From Pigoraptor chileana (lineage: Eukaryota > Opisthokonta > Filasterea), in contig CALSCR010003038.1 in the NCBI GenBank assembly GCA_943704495.1, positions 2,501 to 35,482 of the forward strand: a stretch of 32,982 nucleotides of DNA. Direction: 5' to 3'. The notes below the pieces were generated by a model. That model ran no database searches and was not told the origin of the DNA. It saw only the letters and a list, made by a program, of their open reading frames with translations. Below, one piece after another: positions 1-10,065 of the stretch; the stretch's first letter is position 1, and each line of letters starts with the position of its first letter. Position numbers and translations under genes: made by a program.

Positions 1-1
1 G

Positions 2-3000
2 CCCGCGCCAGAAGACATTCCGACCATCGGGCGGGATGATTTTGAGTCTGATGAGGAGGAGAAGGACGGTGATGGGGGGGAGGATGATGGGGACGACGCC
101 GATGCCATGAGTGGCGCAGACAGTGATGGCGGAATACCAAGTGACGAGGAGATGGACGTCGACAATGAGGAGGAGGAGGAGGAGGAGGGAGAGGAAGATG
201 AGAGCGGCGACGAAGAAGAGGAGGCGAGTGGCGACGAAAGCGACGGCAATGATGACAGCGGAACCGAGGGCTCGGACAGCAGCGACGGGGACGACTCTGA
301 CGATGGAAGTGTGGGCGTGGATGAGCGTGCGGCCGGTGCAGTGACGAGTAACGTCGTCGCAGGGGACAATACCGACATGCCCGCGCATAAGAGCAGTCGC
401 CCGGTCCAGCCGCGCTTGGTACGAGTTGAAGTTGCTAATGTTGTTGTTCAGTGTGCTCTCGTTATATTTACTTCTGTGCAAACGTTCTAATCTCTGATGA
501 TGATGATCGAGAAGAAGAAAGGTGAAAGCGGTGTGCGGCACACTGCTTCAAAGCATCAAAATGGCTCCACAGGAGTTCTGATATTTCGTGCACTGCCTAC
601 ATCGGACCATTGCTTACTATGTTTGTTTGAATGATGTGACGCAGACGACAGCAGAGGAAGCCCATCTCGGCCGCGATTCCACCAACCGAACCGAATTGCC
701 GCTGCCCTCCGCACCACCGGCACCGACGTCGTTTGCCGGACTTGTCCCCAGGGGAATCGACGCATCATTGCTGGGGACGTCACTTGTCACAGCACTGGCG
801 AAGCCCGTCTTTCGCGATCCCCTTGCGCCAAAGAAGGCTAATAACATTGCCGATTTTTTCAAACGGCCGCAGAAGCCCGTAGACGTTGTATCCGTACCTG
901 TCCCTGTGCCTGTACCTGTCCCTGTGCCTGCACCCGCTCCGGCGACGGCGGAAACATTCCGTGCGGCATCCCAGAAGGTTTGTGGCACTGAGAAGAGGAA
1001 CATGCGCTTCTGCAATGTTCGTGCTTGATTGCTTTTAAACCCCCCATTTGGAGCACATTTATTGGTTGGGTGAACTAACTGATTGCGCTCGTTGTCAATG
1101 CTATGTTGTGTTTTTTGTGGGGCCGTTATGTTGGTGTATCTGTGCGTGCCTGGGTCATCTGTTGTACGTGCGTGTCGTGTGTCTGTTTGTCTGTGTGTCT
1201 GTGTGTCTGTGTGTCTGTGTGTCTATGTGTCTATGTGTCTGTGTGTCTATGTGTCTGTGTGTCTGTGTGTCTATGTGTCTATGTGTCTGTGTGTCTATGT
1301 GTCTGTGTGTGTGTGTCTATGTGTCTGTGTGTCTGTGTGTGTGTCTGTGTGTCTGTATGTGTGTCTGTGTGTCGGTGTGTCTGTGTGTCTGTGCGTCTGT
1401 TTCTGTGTTTCTGTTGCCACAGCCCGTTGCATCGCAGTACGGGACGCAGCGATTGCGTGAATTGCCTCGTGAACCCATCGAGGACTCGCAGGTTAGTCTT
1501 GTCCACCTTTTGCTTTTCTTCTCCGTTTTTGTCACCGTTTCTTGCCATGGATTTGAAATTGGTGTCACTCCCTTGGTCCGAGTGGCATTTCCCAAACTGT
1601 GAACACTGTCCATGGTAGAGAGAGGCAGAGAAGAAGGATCCAGTTGCACCGCTCCTAATCATGCATCTTACTTGTCTGTTCCCCCTCCTCCCCCTCCTTT
1701 CCAACATCCCACAGGATCTGTTTGGTGATAGCTTTGAGGTGGCGATGCAAAATGGCGCAATGGAATCGAGCACCACAAATGGAGCTCCTGGAACCGGATT
1801 CATGCACCTCAGCATGGAGGAGGAGTCACAGTTTCTGGACTCGAACGGGTAAGCTTATTCCATTTTTGCATTCCCTATCGCTTTTTTCATCTATTGTTTA
1901 CACGCGCACGCACACTTTCATGCCATGAACGGTATAAATGACGATATGAAGATGGAGAAAAAAGATGTGTTGGGGATCGTCGCGCAGCGCAATTCGCACC
2001 CACCCCTAACAATCCCCTCTTTGTGTAACCGTGGTCTCTGCGTATGCTTATGCGTAGCTTCATCAAGACGGGAGCGCCCAATCCACAGCCGCGGGCCAAA
2101 GCGTTTGCAGCAATGGCAGCGCCGTCAGACGAGGCGACGAAGCAATCCGTCCAAAACGCATCGTCGACGCAATGCATGGCCACGCAGGTGCTGGAGACGC
2201 AGAGCTTTGACGACAGCGCGACGCCGGATATTGCCGAGGGCATTCTTGTTGGTATTCGAGAGGGTCTGCGGGGCGTCGTGTCGGTGCCAAGCAGGCCGTC
2301 TGGTGTGGCGCAAGATGAAAGGCGCGCTCGCAAAGAGGAGCGACGGCGGCGGCGGGAGGAAAAGAAACTCCGTCGGATGGAGGCGCGTGCACATGCAAAG
2401 AGCACGAAGGGTGGTGATGACGCAGGCAGTGATGGTGGTGGGGACAGTGCCGAGCGAGGGGACAGTGGTGACGTGGAGGATGGCGAGGGCAGTGATGCGA
2501 TGGAGGTGGACGACGGGGGTGACAATGTGGCGCGCGCAATTGCGGCACTGCCTCGCGTGCGTGCAGCAATGGACAAGAAGAAGAAGAGGAGGTGTGTTAC
2601 CGGGGCGTTTGCACGGGCAAGCGTACTTGTGATTGCGTCTGCACTAGCGCACTGTCAGAGCATCACAAGGCGCACACAACAGCGTTAATGTGGTTTTGAT
2701 GTGTTCTGCCTCTTCTTTGCTGGTGCAACTTTTTTGTTTTCCCGGGGTTTCTTTAAAATAATAGTTTTTGCGAAACGTTTTTGCGTTCGGCATTTTAAAA
2801 TTTTACTTTCATTTCTTTTTTGCAGGAACTTTTTCGACATGGAGGCAGAGGTCAGCGGATCCGAAGTGAGTGACGACGACGACGACGGCAGTGATCTTGA
2901 CGGATACGACGACGAAATCATCGCAAAGCACTCTGACGAGGAGGGGGACGATCGCGAGATGATGCAGGCGCACTGGTATGTGTGTGTGTGTGTGGTCTGT

Positions 3001-5170
3001 GTTTGTGTTTGTGTGTGGCTCTCCCTTTCTCCTGTTGTGGAGTCCATGGGCACGGCGCCTAAGAAACAGACTTGAATCCTACATCTATCTCATGTGGAAC
3101 CCATGGGCATTGCCCCTGATTGAGTCCTACTGAGAGAGTCTCTCTTTCCCCCCGCGCACGCACGTGCGTCGCCCCAACGCTCGCATTGATGTGGGCTGCA
3201 GTAGGATGCCTTCTTTTGTCTTGCATCGCTTATTTGTTAATCAGTACTTCAGGTGTCAGTAGCTGGTCATTGAGCAACACTTCATGTGATGATGCCTTCC
3301 TATCCTTCTTTTTCACTTTTTATGTTTTTGCTTCCTGTGTTCTTTCTTCTGTTTTCTTGCTTGTTTATTTGATTAACCTCTTATTTTGGCTGATGTTTGC
3401 TTTGATTGTCATGCTGCCAAACACACTATCGTGCACAGGCGCGCCGAGATGGATCAGGACGCACAGGCCATTGATGCCGTCATGAAAACTGTCATTCGAA
3501 ACCGCGACGAATACGATTCGGAGGAGGAGGGAGCGTTTGCGCGCAGGCGGCGGAGGCTTGGGCTGGATCATGAAGGTGCTCCTCACTGCGCGTGTATGTG
3601 CGCTTACTTGTGTGTGTATATATGTATGGATAGATATGTGTGTAGGTTGTGTGTGTGTGCTCTATGGTGTGTATACATGTATGTGGGGAGGACGAGTGAT
3701 GCCAGTATTAGATATGATATTTTACACACGCGCACACACTTGGCTTACTAATGCTCCCATTCTTTGTTGTAACAACGGACACCGGCAGACTCGGCGGTTG
3801 ATTTGTTTGCGCCGTCGTCGGTTTTGGGCGGCGATTACGTCGATCCGTTCTTCTGCGGGGAGGATGACGACGAAAACGATGCCGCAATGCAGGCGCGGCG
3901 ACTGGAAAAGGTCAAGCGCGATAACTACCTACGCAGGATGGTGCGTCTACTCTGTGTGTGTGTGGGTTGTGTGTGTTGGTTGTGTACATACAATTTTGTG
4001 TTTGTCTGGTCAAGCAGCTGATTTGCATATATTTTTTAACCCAATTGTTTTGCTGGCCAAAATGCTGAGTCCTGTGATCCCACTTTATCTTTCTCCTTCA
4101 TTCTTTGATTCGCCATTTTGCAGCAAAGTGAGGGTGGTGCGACGACAGTGCTGGACGAGGAACACAGTCAAGACATATTCAGCCTCATCCGGAATACATG
4201 CGCGGCAAAGAAGGAGGTGTCGGGTATGTGTTGAATGCCCATTGTGTCGCTCATGTGACCAGCCTTGCGAAAACACTACCCCAATTACAATTTTGACGAG
4301 AAAACTCACGGTATCTTCCTTAATTCTCCCACGCCTCTTATGCAAACACATACACACACACATACGCACAGATGTGGGTGTCAATAAGGGGCCGTCCACT
4401 GTCTCCACAGCCGCAGCAGCAGTACCTCACAGCAAGCCCTCATTCTTTGGAGCAACCGACAAATCTGTGGTAAGTGTATGCGCGAGACGACGGCTAATGA
4501 TAACACGCACTCTCTCAAATGCAAGCTCCTTTCCATGCAACCGCTTCATCCTTTGGACGTAAGCACCTGCGACAGCGCACTTTTGAGTCGCCCCTATTTT
4601 TGTTTTGCAACAGCACCCTCCTCGCCCTCATTTCGAAAACCAATCTTGTGCTCTTGTGCAACATGTGCAGGCGCCCCCCCGCCGGATGTCGTCGTTTCTA
4701 TCGCGCAGCCCGCGGTCCCTCTCGAAGGCGGTGGGCGGCAATGGCGGCGCCACCAAGCCCGTCGTGCAGACCGCAACGCGCAACTTTGTCTTTTCAACAA
4801 CCTCTGCGGCGAAGGCAGCTCCGGATGCAACGGGACAGAGCCACGTGGGGGGATCTAGTGCAAAGACGGCAATCGATGCGCAGGTGGGTGGTTGCTCTTT
4901 GCTGAATATATCTCCGAATGGGATTCGTGCAGCGGCTCGTAACGAGAGGCACCAGTTTTGCGTTCTGCTAAACAGGCGTGATGTGTGTGTGTGTGTGTGT
5001 GTGTTGTGTTGTGTTTTCGTCCAAACGTGCAGGTGGAGCCCGCCCGGCCGCGTGCACAGGCCACAAGCAATGCCGCACCAGCTGGAAAGGAGGGTCTGCC
5101 CGCCCCACGCACGAGCCTCTTTGGCATTCTGTCAAGAAACCGATTTGCTGCGCAGTCGAGTTTCCCTTGA
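2..5170 (+). CDS. Claspin/Mrc1-like replication checkpoint protein, 5' partial
   Basis: Claspin/Mrc1 proteins travel with the replication fork and carry the ATR/Mec1 signal to the checkpoint kinase in the nucleus. I read exons at 2-418, 645-977, 1423-1491, 1715-1848, 2058-2591, 2826-2975, 3439-3575, 3789-3940, 4124-4223, 4411-4469, 4671-4883 and 5033-5170. All joins keep one frame. The first exon is open at the left edge and very acidic. The exon at 645 holds a PCNA-box-like [10 protein letters not shown] and a Pro-Val repeat. The exon at 2058 has a basic stretch ([11 protein letters not shown]). The exons at 2826-3940 resemble the conserved claspin block: [17 protein letters not shown], an acidic tract, then RRRRRLGLD and [16 protein letters not shown] possible 33-base exon at 4526-4558 and in-frame alternative acceptors at 4372 and 4614 make the 3' part uncertain. 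Assignment rests on domain pattern and the AEVSGSE block, not on strong identity. The N-terminus lies outside the window. Confidence 0.72.
893..943 (+). repeat. Coding Pro-Val dipeptide repeat
   Basis: A hexanucleotide-type repeat (CCT GTN) inside the second visible exon of the claspin-like gene encodes alternating proline and valine, ending in Pro-Ala pairs. It follows the FFKR motif and probably forms an extended linker. Such tracts change length easily. Confidence 0.8.
1177..1413 (+). repeat. Intronic (TGTGTC/TGTGTA) minisatellite
   Basis: About 235 bases of tandem GTGTCT units, with GTCTAT variants, fill most of the intron between the claspin-like exons ending at 977 and starting at 1423. 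On the sense strand the tract is pyrimidine-purine alternating. All three forward frames stay open through it, giving spurious Cys-Val-rich translations. Confidence 0.9.
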
Positions 5171-5792
5171 TAAGCTAATGCCGTTCGGCAAGCGGCATTG
5201 CCAGCAGAGACCGGCCGAGAATGCCCCATCGCGGTGCATTCAGATGCATGCATGGGTGACGGACAATGGGGCAGTGTGCATGGGAACCAATTGACTCGGT
5301 CTTTGGGACGCAGGAATACTGGACTGTCTGTGGCCGCACCTTTGAGGCATCTGCGAAAGGGTCCTTCTTTGTTTTCAGCACGCGTGAACGCGCTGAACTT
5401 TTGAAGGCGAATTGTGTGGCTTTGTGCGTCGTTATGGACAACAACATACATAGACATACACACTGATGACGTGAGTGCATTTTTTCACATTTTACGCAAA
5501 TTACAAACACGTATCAATTAAAAAAAACGGATGTTCATATCCTTGCCATGCTCGAAAGCGAAGGATGAAGGCAAAACACAACCAAAGCGGCGAAAATGAT
5601 TGCACGCAACAAAGGGACGCACAAAAAGCAAGACAGTTAATCAGCACGCAAACACGCGCAGAGCATAGGAGGCAGTCTCCTTCTTGCCACTTCGTCCTCT
5701 ACTCCACTGTTGACAGAAGCAAGCGAGTTTTCCCCGCAACCGTGTATTCTGACGAACGATTTGGCGCTTTCCTGACAGAGCCCTAGGAGGAT
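5171..5792. other. Convergent intergenic region
   Basis: This lies between the stop of the claspin-like gene and the stop of the phosphatase on the other strand. It probably holds both 3' untranslated regions. An A-rich run is at about 5519-5527. I see no convincing gene. Confidence 0.6.
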
Positions 5793-6572
5793 TCAGTGTG
5801 GCTGTGACGTGTTCGTCTCGAGAGGCACTGCAAAGCGCGCCCGTTTGCGCCCGCCATCCGCTGCATCGCCGTCGGTATCAGCTGCGTGGATGGTGCCGGT
5901 GGGTCCATCATGGCTAGATGATGACGACGGTTCGCCGCTGGGGTGGGCAGTTTCGGCGTCGGCGTCCTGCAACTGCGCAATGTCCGTGACGTTCGAGTAC
6001 CTTAGAAAGAGCTCGTCGATAAAATGTTGGTGGCGAATTCCCGGGGGACGCGCCGCCGCAAACTCGGCAATCGCGTCTGCAACAGGCATCCCGTCAACTT
6101 CGATCAAATGAGAGCAGATGAAAAAGCCCGTGCGGTTGTACCCGTAGTGGCAATGCACCGCAATGTTCGTCCCTTTGCCCTCGTCAGACTTCCAGTGAGC
6201 CTCAGAAGACCGAATAAACTCGCACACACTCTCAATGCTTGGCACAACTTTTGACACCGTTGCAATTTTCGTGTAGCGGACGGGCCTGTCGTTTGTGCGC
6301 CAGCCGAGCGGCAGATACGGAGGTGTGTCACTCGAAACGTCGATGATGCAGCTCACAGTCGGGTGTCGCTCGAGAAAGGCGACGGGCGAGTGATCGGGAT
6401 CGTCCTGCCGTGGTACCTTCATCGGAATAAAGCCTTTTGCGCCAATTGTGCGCCCAAACGAGTCGAGACGGCGCCACTTTTCAAAGTTCTTTACAGACCA
6501 TTTCTGAAGAGTTTTCGGGAGTGAGGAAGGAAAAAATGAGCGCAGGTCATGTGGTGGCAACACGAATACCAT
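5793..6572 (-). CDS. DUSP11/capping-type cysteine phosphatase (RNA 5'-triphosphatase-like)
   Basis: The active-site loop is HCHYGYNRTG, with the catalytic Cys codon at 6152-6150. It fits the cysteine-phosphatase subfamily that includes the metazoan capping-enzyme triphosphatase domain and DUSP11, which remove phosphates from RNA 5' ends. Downstream, ARPPGIRHQHFIDELFLRY matches the family's usual GI-x-(K/R)-Q-x-(Y/F)-I-(D/E)-(D/E)-L-x-x-RY helix. Upstream, GFIPMKVPRQ and CIIDVSSDTPPYLP fit the N-terminal strands. No guanylyltransferase domain follows, so it is not a full capping enzyme. The C-terminal tail is Ser/Asp-rich and ends near a basic GGRKRAR, a possible nuclear signal. The start is doubtful: ATG at 6572 gives 259 residues, but the stretch before 6503 reads like a pyrimidine tract ending in cttcag, a strong splice acceptor. 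A phase-0 donor at 6772 in the hydrolase gene would join the two proteins. Substrate could instead be a phosphoprotein. Confidence 0.8.
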   Translation of the reverse strand: MVFVLPPHDLRSFFPSSLPKTLQKWSVKNFEKWRRLDSFGRTIGAKGFIPMKVPRQDDPDHSPVAFLERHPTVSCIIDVSSDTPPYLPLGWRTNDRPVRYTKIATVSKVVPSIESVCEFIRSSEAHWKSDEGKGTNIAVHCHYGYNRTGFFICSHLIEVDGMPVADAIAEFAAARPPGIRHQHFIDELFLRYSNVTDIAQLQDADAETAHPSGEPSSSSSHDGPTGTIHAADTDGDAADGGRKRARFAVPLETNTSQPH

Positions 6573-6739
6573 GCCGTTTAAAACCGATTTGCTTGGAAAA
6601 CAAATGCATCTTTGCGACACGAGAGCACTTCCAGGACAGAGCCTACAGCAGCAAAGAAGAGTCCACATGAAATTTAGTCGAAATATATGCATGCACCTAA
6701 CTCAAAGCAATTTGAGAGACACTCCAGTTTTCTGCCTCT

Positions 6740-8312
6740 TCATGAAGAGACGGTGGATACATTAATACTCACAGCATCGACAGAGTCGCCACGGTTGAGC
6801 CTGTGTAGCCGCGAGAGTGGCTCAATTCCCGCAACTTCAATTAGAAAGCGGTTGGCAAGCGCATTAACGAGCTCTCGCTTTTCCAACATGGGCTGGTGAC
6901 CGCACTCGGGAATGACGTATGGTTCGTGTGACGCCGGCGGCAACAAGGCGTGGGCGCGTGCCACATTGTCGGGCGGCGTCAGCTTGTCGTCCACTCCCGA
7001 TATCATGAGGACCGGGCACGTGAGCGCCGCAAATTCACTTTCGGTCGGCCGACGGATTTGAAGGCTGAGTGCCTTGACCACATGCGAGGGCGTGTGTGCA
7101 TTCCATACAAGCTGCCGCCGCTTCAGTTCTACTCTCGCATGTGGGCTGAGCATGCGCCGCACCGACGTTGAATCAACACCCCCGCGACGGTCCAGCGTAC
7201 GCAACACATCCAGAACGCTATCAGGAAGACGCAGGACAGCCGGATTTACGTGCGGTTTGTGGCCCGTGTCGATTGTGAGGCTGAAGAGTGCGAGTGCGGA
7301 GACATCGCTCTTGATAGTGGGGTACATGCCCAGGGCAATTGCAGTGCCGTAACTGTGAGCAAAAATGACATTACACTGGCCTTTGTACCGGTTGAATACT
7401 TCGACGGCGTCGAGAACGAGCGAGTCGTACGAGTAGAGAGATATTCTGCTCGACAGTGACCGTGGGGGAACGAAAAGCACCAAGAGAGAGAGACAGCAGT
7501 GTCACGTGAGCAATTTTCCGTGTTCGGACCAGACGGTTATCTGCAGTCACCGGTATCTATCTGACCCAACTTCCGAATCACGAGGCTATGATGAGCCTGG
7601 CTCTTCCTAAGTTTAGAGTGATGAATCAACACCAAAACCGAGGATGGCATAATTTCACAGAATAGTAAGAACACAAAAAAAATAGAAAAACAAACTGCAT
7701 TATTTTACGAGCACTCGTGCATTAATGAATTGTGAAATATGAGCCCTCTTGACGGGCGCGACGGAACAGTGACTCGATCCTCCCCTACTCACTTCCTGGG
7801 CTTGTCACTGAGACCATGTCCCACAAAATCAACAGCAATCATGTTCGCCCTCCCGCGGAAAAACTCGATCTGTTCCTTCCATTGCTGCGCCTGTCCACCG
7901 GCGCCGTGAAAGAAAAACAGCGTGGGCGCCTCCGGGCTGTCGTGCACAATGCGGAAGAGACGAAGCCACTTGCCGTGTACCTCTATCATCGAGCTATGTT
8001 CCTCGAGGTATATTAACCGATCGTCTGTCGTTGCATGGATGCCAAGGGACAGCCAGCGAGATCTTACAAAGTGCGCAAAAGAACTCTCGGGATATACAAA
8101 TAGAGCACATGCATATGCGATTTTCCCCACCACACGAAGAACCCCACACGCATCAACGCAAAGTGCACACCTGTTTCCGGGGATGGCGGTTTTGGGCGGC
8201 AGTACTCGAGCGCCTGGTCCAAGGCATACTTTGCAACACCAAACACAGCCGCTCCTGCGAGAAGCGGCATAACGTGCGGTGGCACCTCCACCTCTGTCGC
8301 AAGAAAATCCAT
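6740..8312 (-). CDS. ABHD8-like alpha/beta hydrolase with N-terminal membrane segment
   Basis: Exons are 8312-8169, 8085-7793 and 7445-6740, giving 380 residues. The first splice is the least certain: it uses donor GGT|gtgcac and acceptor cccgag. The 347-base second intron has a perfect gtgagt donor. Residues about 11-30 (PHVMPLLAGAAVFGVAKYAL) could anchor the protein in a membrane. The hydrolase core shows the oxyanion motif FFFHGAGGQAQQW, then VDFVGHGLSDKP, the nucleophile AHSYG (Ser about 177, with Ala instead of the usual first Gly), the acid in SGVDDKLTP (about 298-299) and the base in ECGHQPMLEKRE (His about 329). The layout resembles ABHD8-type hydrolases; substrate is unknown. The tail after ALANRFLIE has no family counterpart and contains a consensus donor (GCT|gtgagt, intron starting at 6772). 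The true protein may therefore end elsewhere or continue into the phosphatase. Confidence 0.8.
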
Positions 8313-10065
8313 TTCAGTCTTGTTTTTTGTGTGTGATTTTTTGGGTACCTTGTTTGCGATGCAGCACCAGGCAGAGGCGGGGGTCAGGGTGTAACGCGGT
8401 TGCCCTCCCCGGCCTCGCCGAGAGCAAATACAAACAACAACAAAAGCGTCAACCACAACAAAACAGTAAAGCCGGTTTGAATGACACTAAATTCGCGACC
8501 TGAGTTTAGGCTTTGTCTCTTTTGTTAAGATGTGCAAGTGCCTAATAAGACGCTGACACAGTGAGTGACAGTAAACATGACGGAAGTACGAACTATTTTT
8601 GCATCACCAATTGTAAGCGAGCGCTCGTTTGTTGTCATGACGTCACAAGCCAGCTCATGGCGTCATTTCATATGTCCGGAATCTCTAAGGGGATTTCGGA
8701 TTTTCAACACATTTCATAGTACTAAACTTAGCTCAACATGCCGCCTAGTTTTATTTATGTATTGAACTGACCGTAAATATTCTAAACGCTTGATCCGCAA
8801 ACTGAAGTAGCCTGAGGGGAACACACTTCGGTCGAATGACCATTTCTGAAACGGCCGTTGGGGATACAGTCCGCTCCGACTGAGTTGCCGCCGCCGCCGA
8901 CTGCACGGTCTTCTGAAATTTCTGAGCGTTTACGGTGGGATTTACATAGTATGATACCGCGTTACTGGCCTGGCCGCCTCGGCGACAGCGCCGCCGTTCG
9001 AAACTGTTTCTGCGCATAGCGCGACACACTGATTCGGCTTTACTGAGCCCAAGGGGAGATACTGACCAACGCGGCGTCAGTACTGACGCCGGGGCCCAAA
9101 CGTTGCGTGGCAGTGAACCTGAGTGCCGACTGCCCGGGGCTGCCGCCCTCTCGCCGGGATTGAGGAGTGCCCATGACAGCGATGCCGGAGAGAGATGCGG
9201 GGGTGTCGCAAAAACCATGCTTTCATAAACACAATACGGTCCCCTCGGACTTTGGTTTACTTCCGCACGTGGCCGCACGCTATCCATTACTGCCTCTAAA
9301 TCAAGGGACTAACAAGTAACATGTTAGGGAGAGAATGAGCCGGAATCGGCAGGGTGGCGGGCCCTGACAGTCGTTGGTCCTGTGGGTATTCCTATTGATC
9401 AGGTGTGCGTGCTGAATGCAGACTCTGTCGCCTGGCCCAGCGGCTCGTCCAATCGTCTTTTAAAGCGGTCAGTCAACAATGAGGAATTTGAAGTCATGAT
9501 CGCAGCGTCAGATGTCAACACATGGTCGCGCTGTGGGTAGTCCAACGAACGCCTTCCGGTCGCGAATCGAAGGAAGTGCATTCGTCAGTTGTCGCTTTCT
9601 GACGTCAGCGTTAGGACGCCTCGGAATCGTTCCTCAGGTCAATCGGAAGCGTTGGTGTCTGTGCAAGTGAGTGTGCCGGGGGGCCGTTTGACAGTTGCCG
9701 GCTACCTTTCTTCTCCTCCGGTCGCTTAGTGTGTGTCGATTGTAAATCACGTAAGACACATCAGTAGGTGTTTTCCTATAGACAATTATCACAGTCATTA
9801 CTCTGCCAAACTGGTCCTGCTTAGCAGTGTTCCAGAAATTAAAAGGGTGAGGTTTCTAAATCGAACGCAGCCCAACCGATATTTCTTCCCCAAAAAAAAA
9901 ATCTTATCTAGTACGGCACATTCTGTCATTCAGCAATAAATGGAAAAAAACTGATTACAATACACGAGGAAGATCAACTGAAGCGACAGCCGTCTTCTTG
10001 AGGTCAGCTGACAGCAAACAGCCGACCCGTGTCCCTCAAAACAAGGGCGCAATGTTTGCATTCCC
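8313..10065. other. Gene-poor region with palindromes
   Basis: About 1.75 kb lies between the hydrolase start and the TMEM147 stop. Open frames exist, for instance 178 codons on the minus strand at 8751-9287, but none shows a recognisable domain or sensible splice context. The stretch contains two TGACGTCA sites (8638-8645 and 9600-9607) and a 20-base perfect palindrome at 9072-9091. Part of it must serve as hydrolase promoter. Confidence 0.5.
9072..9091. promoter_or_regulatory. 20-base perfect palindrome
   Basis: The sequence CGGCGTCAGTACTGACGCCG is its own reverse complement with no spacer. It could be a dimeric DNA-binding site or a trace of a mobile element. No gene is close enough to assign it. 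Confidence 0.45.

Noticed and set aside
1048-1618. Long Cys/Val-rich open frames over 1048-1618
   Set aside because: They are translations of the GTGTCT repeat; the real exons end at 977 and restart at 1423 in a consistent frame.
5793-6572. Full mRNA capping enzyme
   Set aside because: Only the phosphatase part is present; no guanylyltransferase KxDG motif follows within the gene.
8751-9287. 178-codon minus-strand frame
   Set aside because: It has no domain, odd composition and no splice or start context; likely chance in a GC-rich patch.
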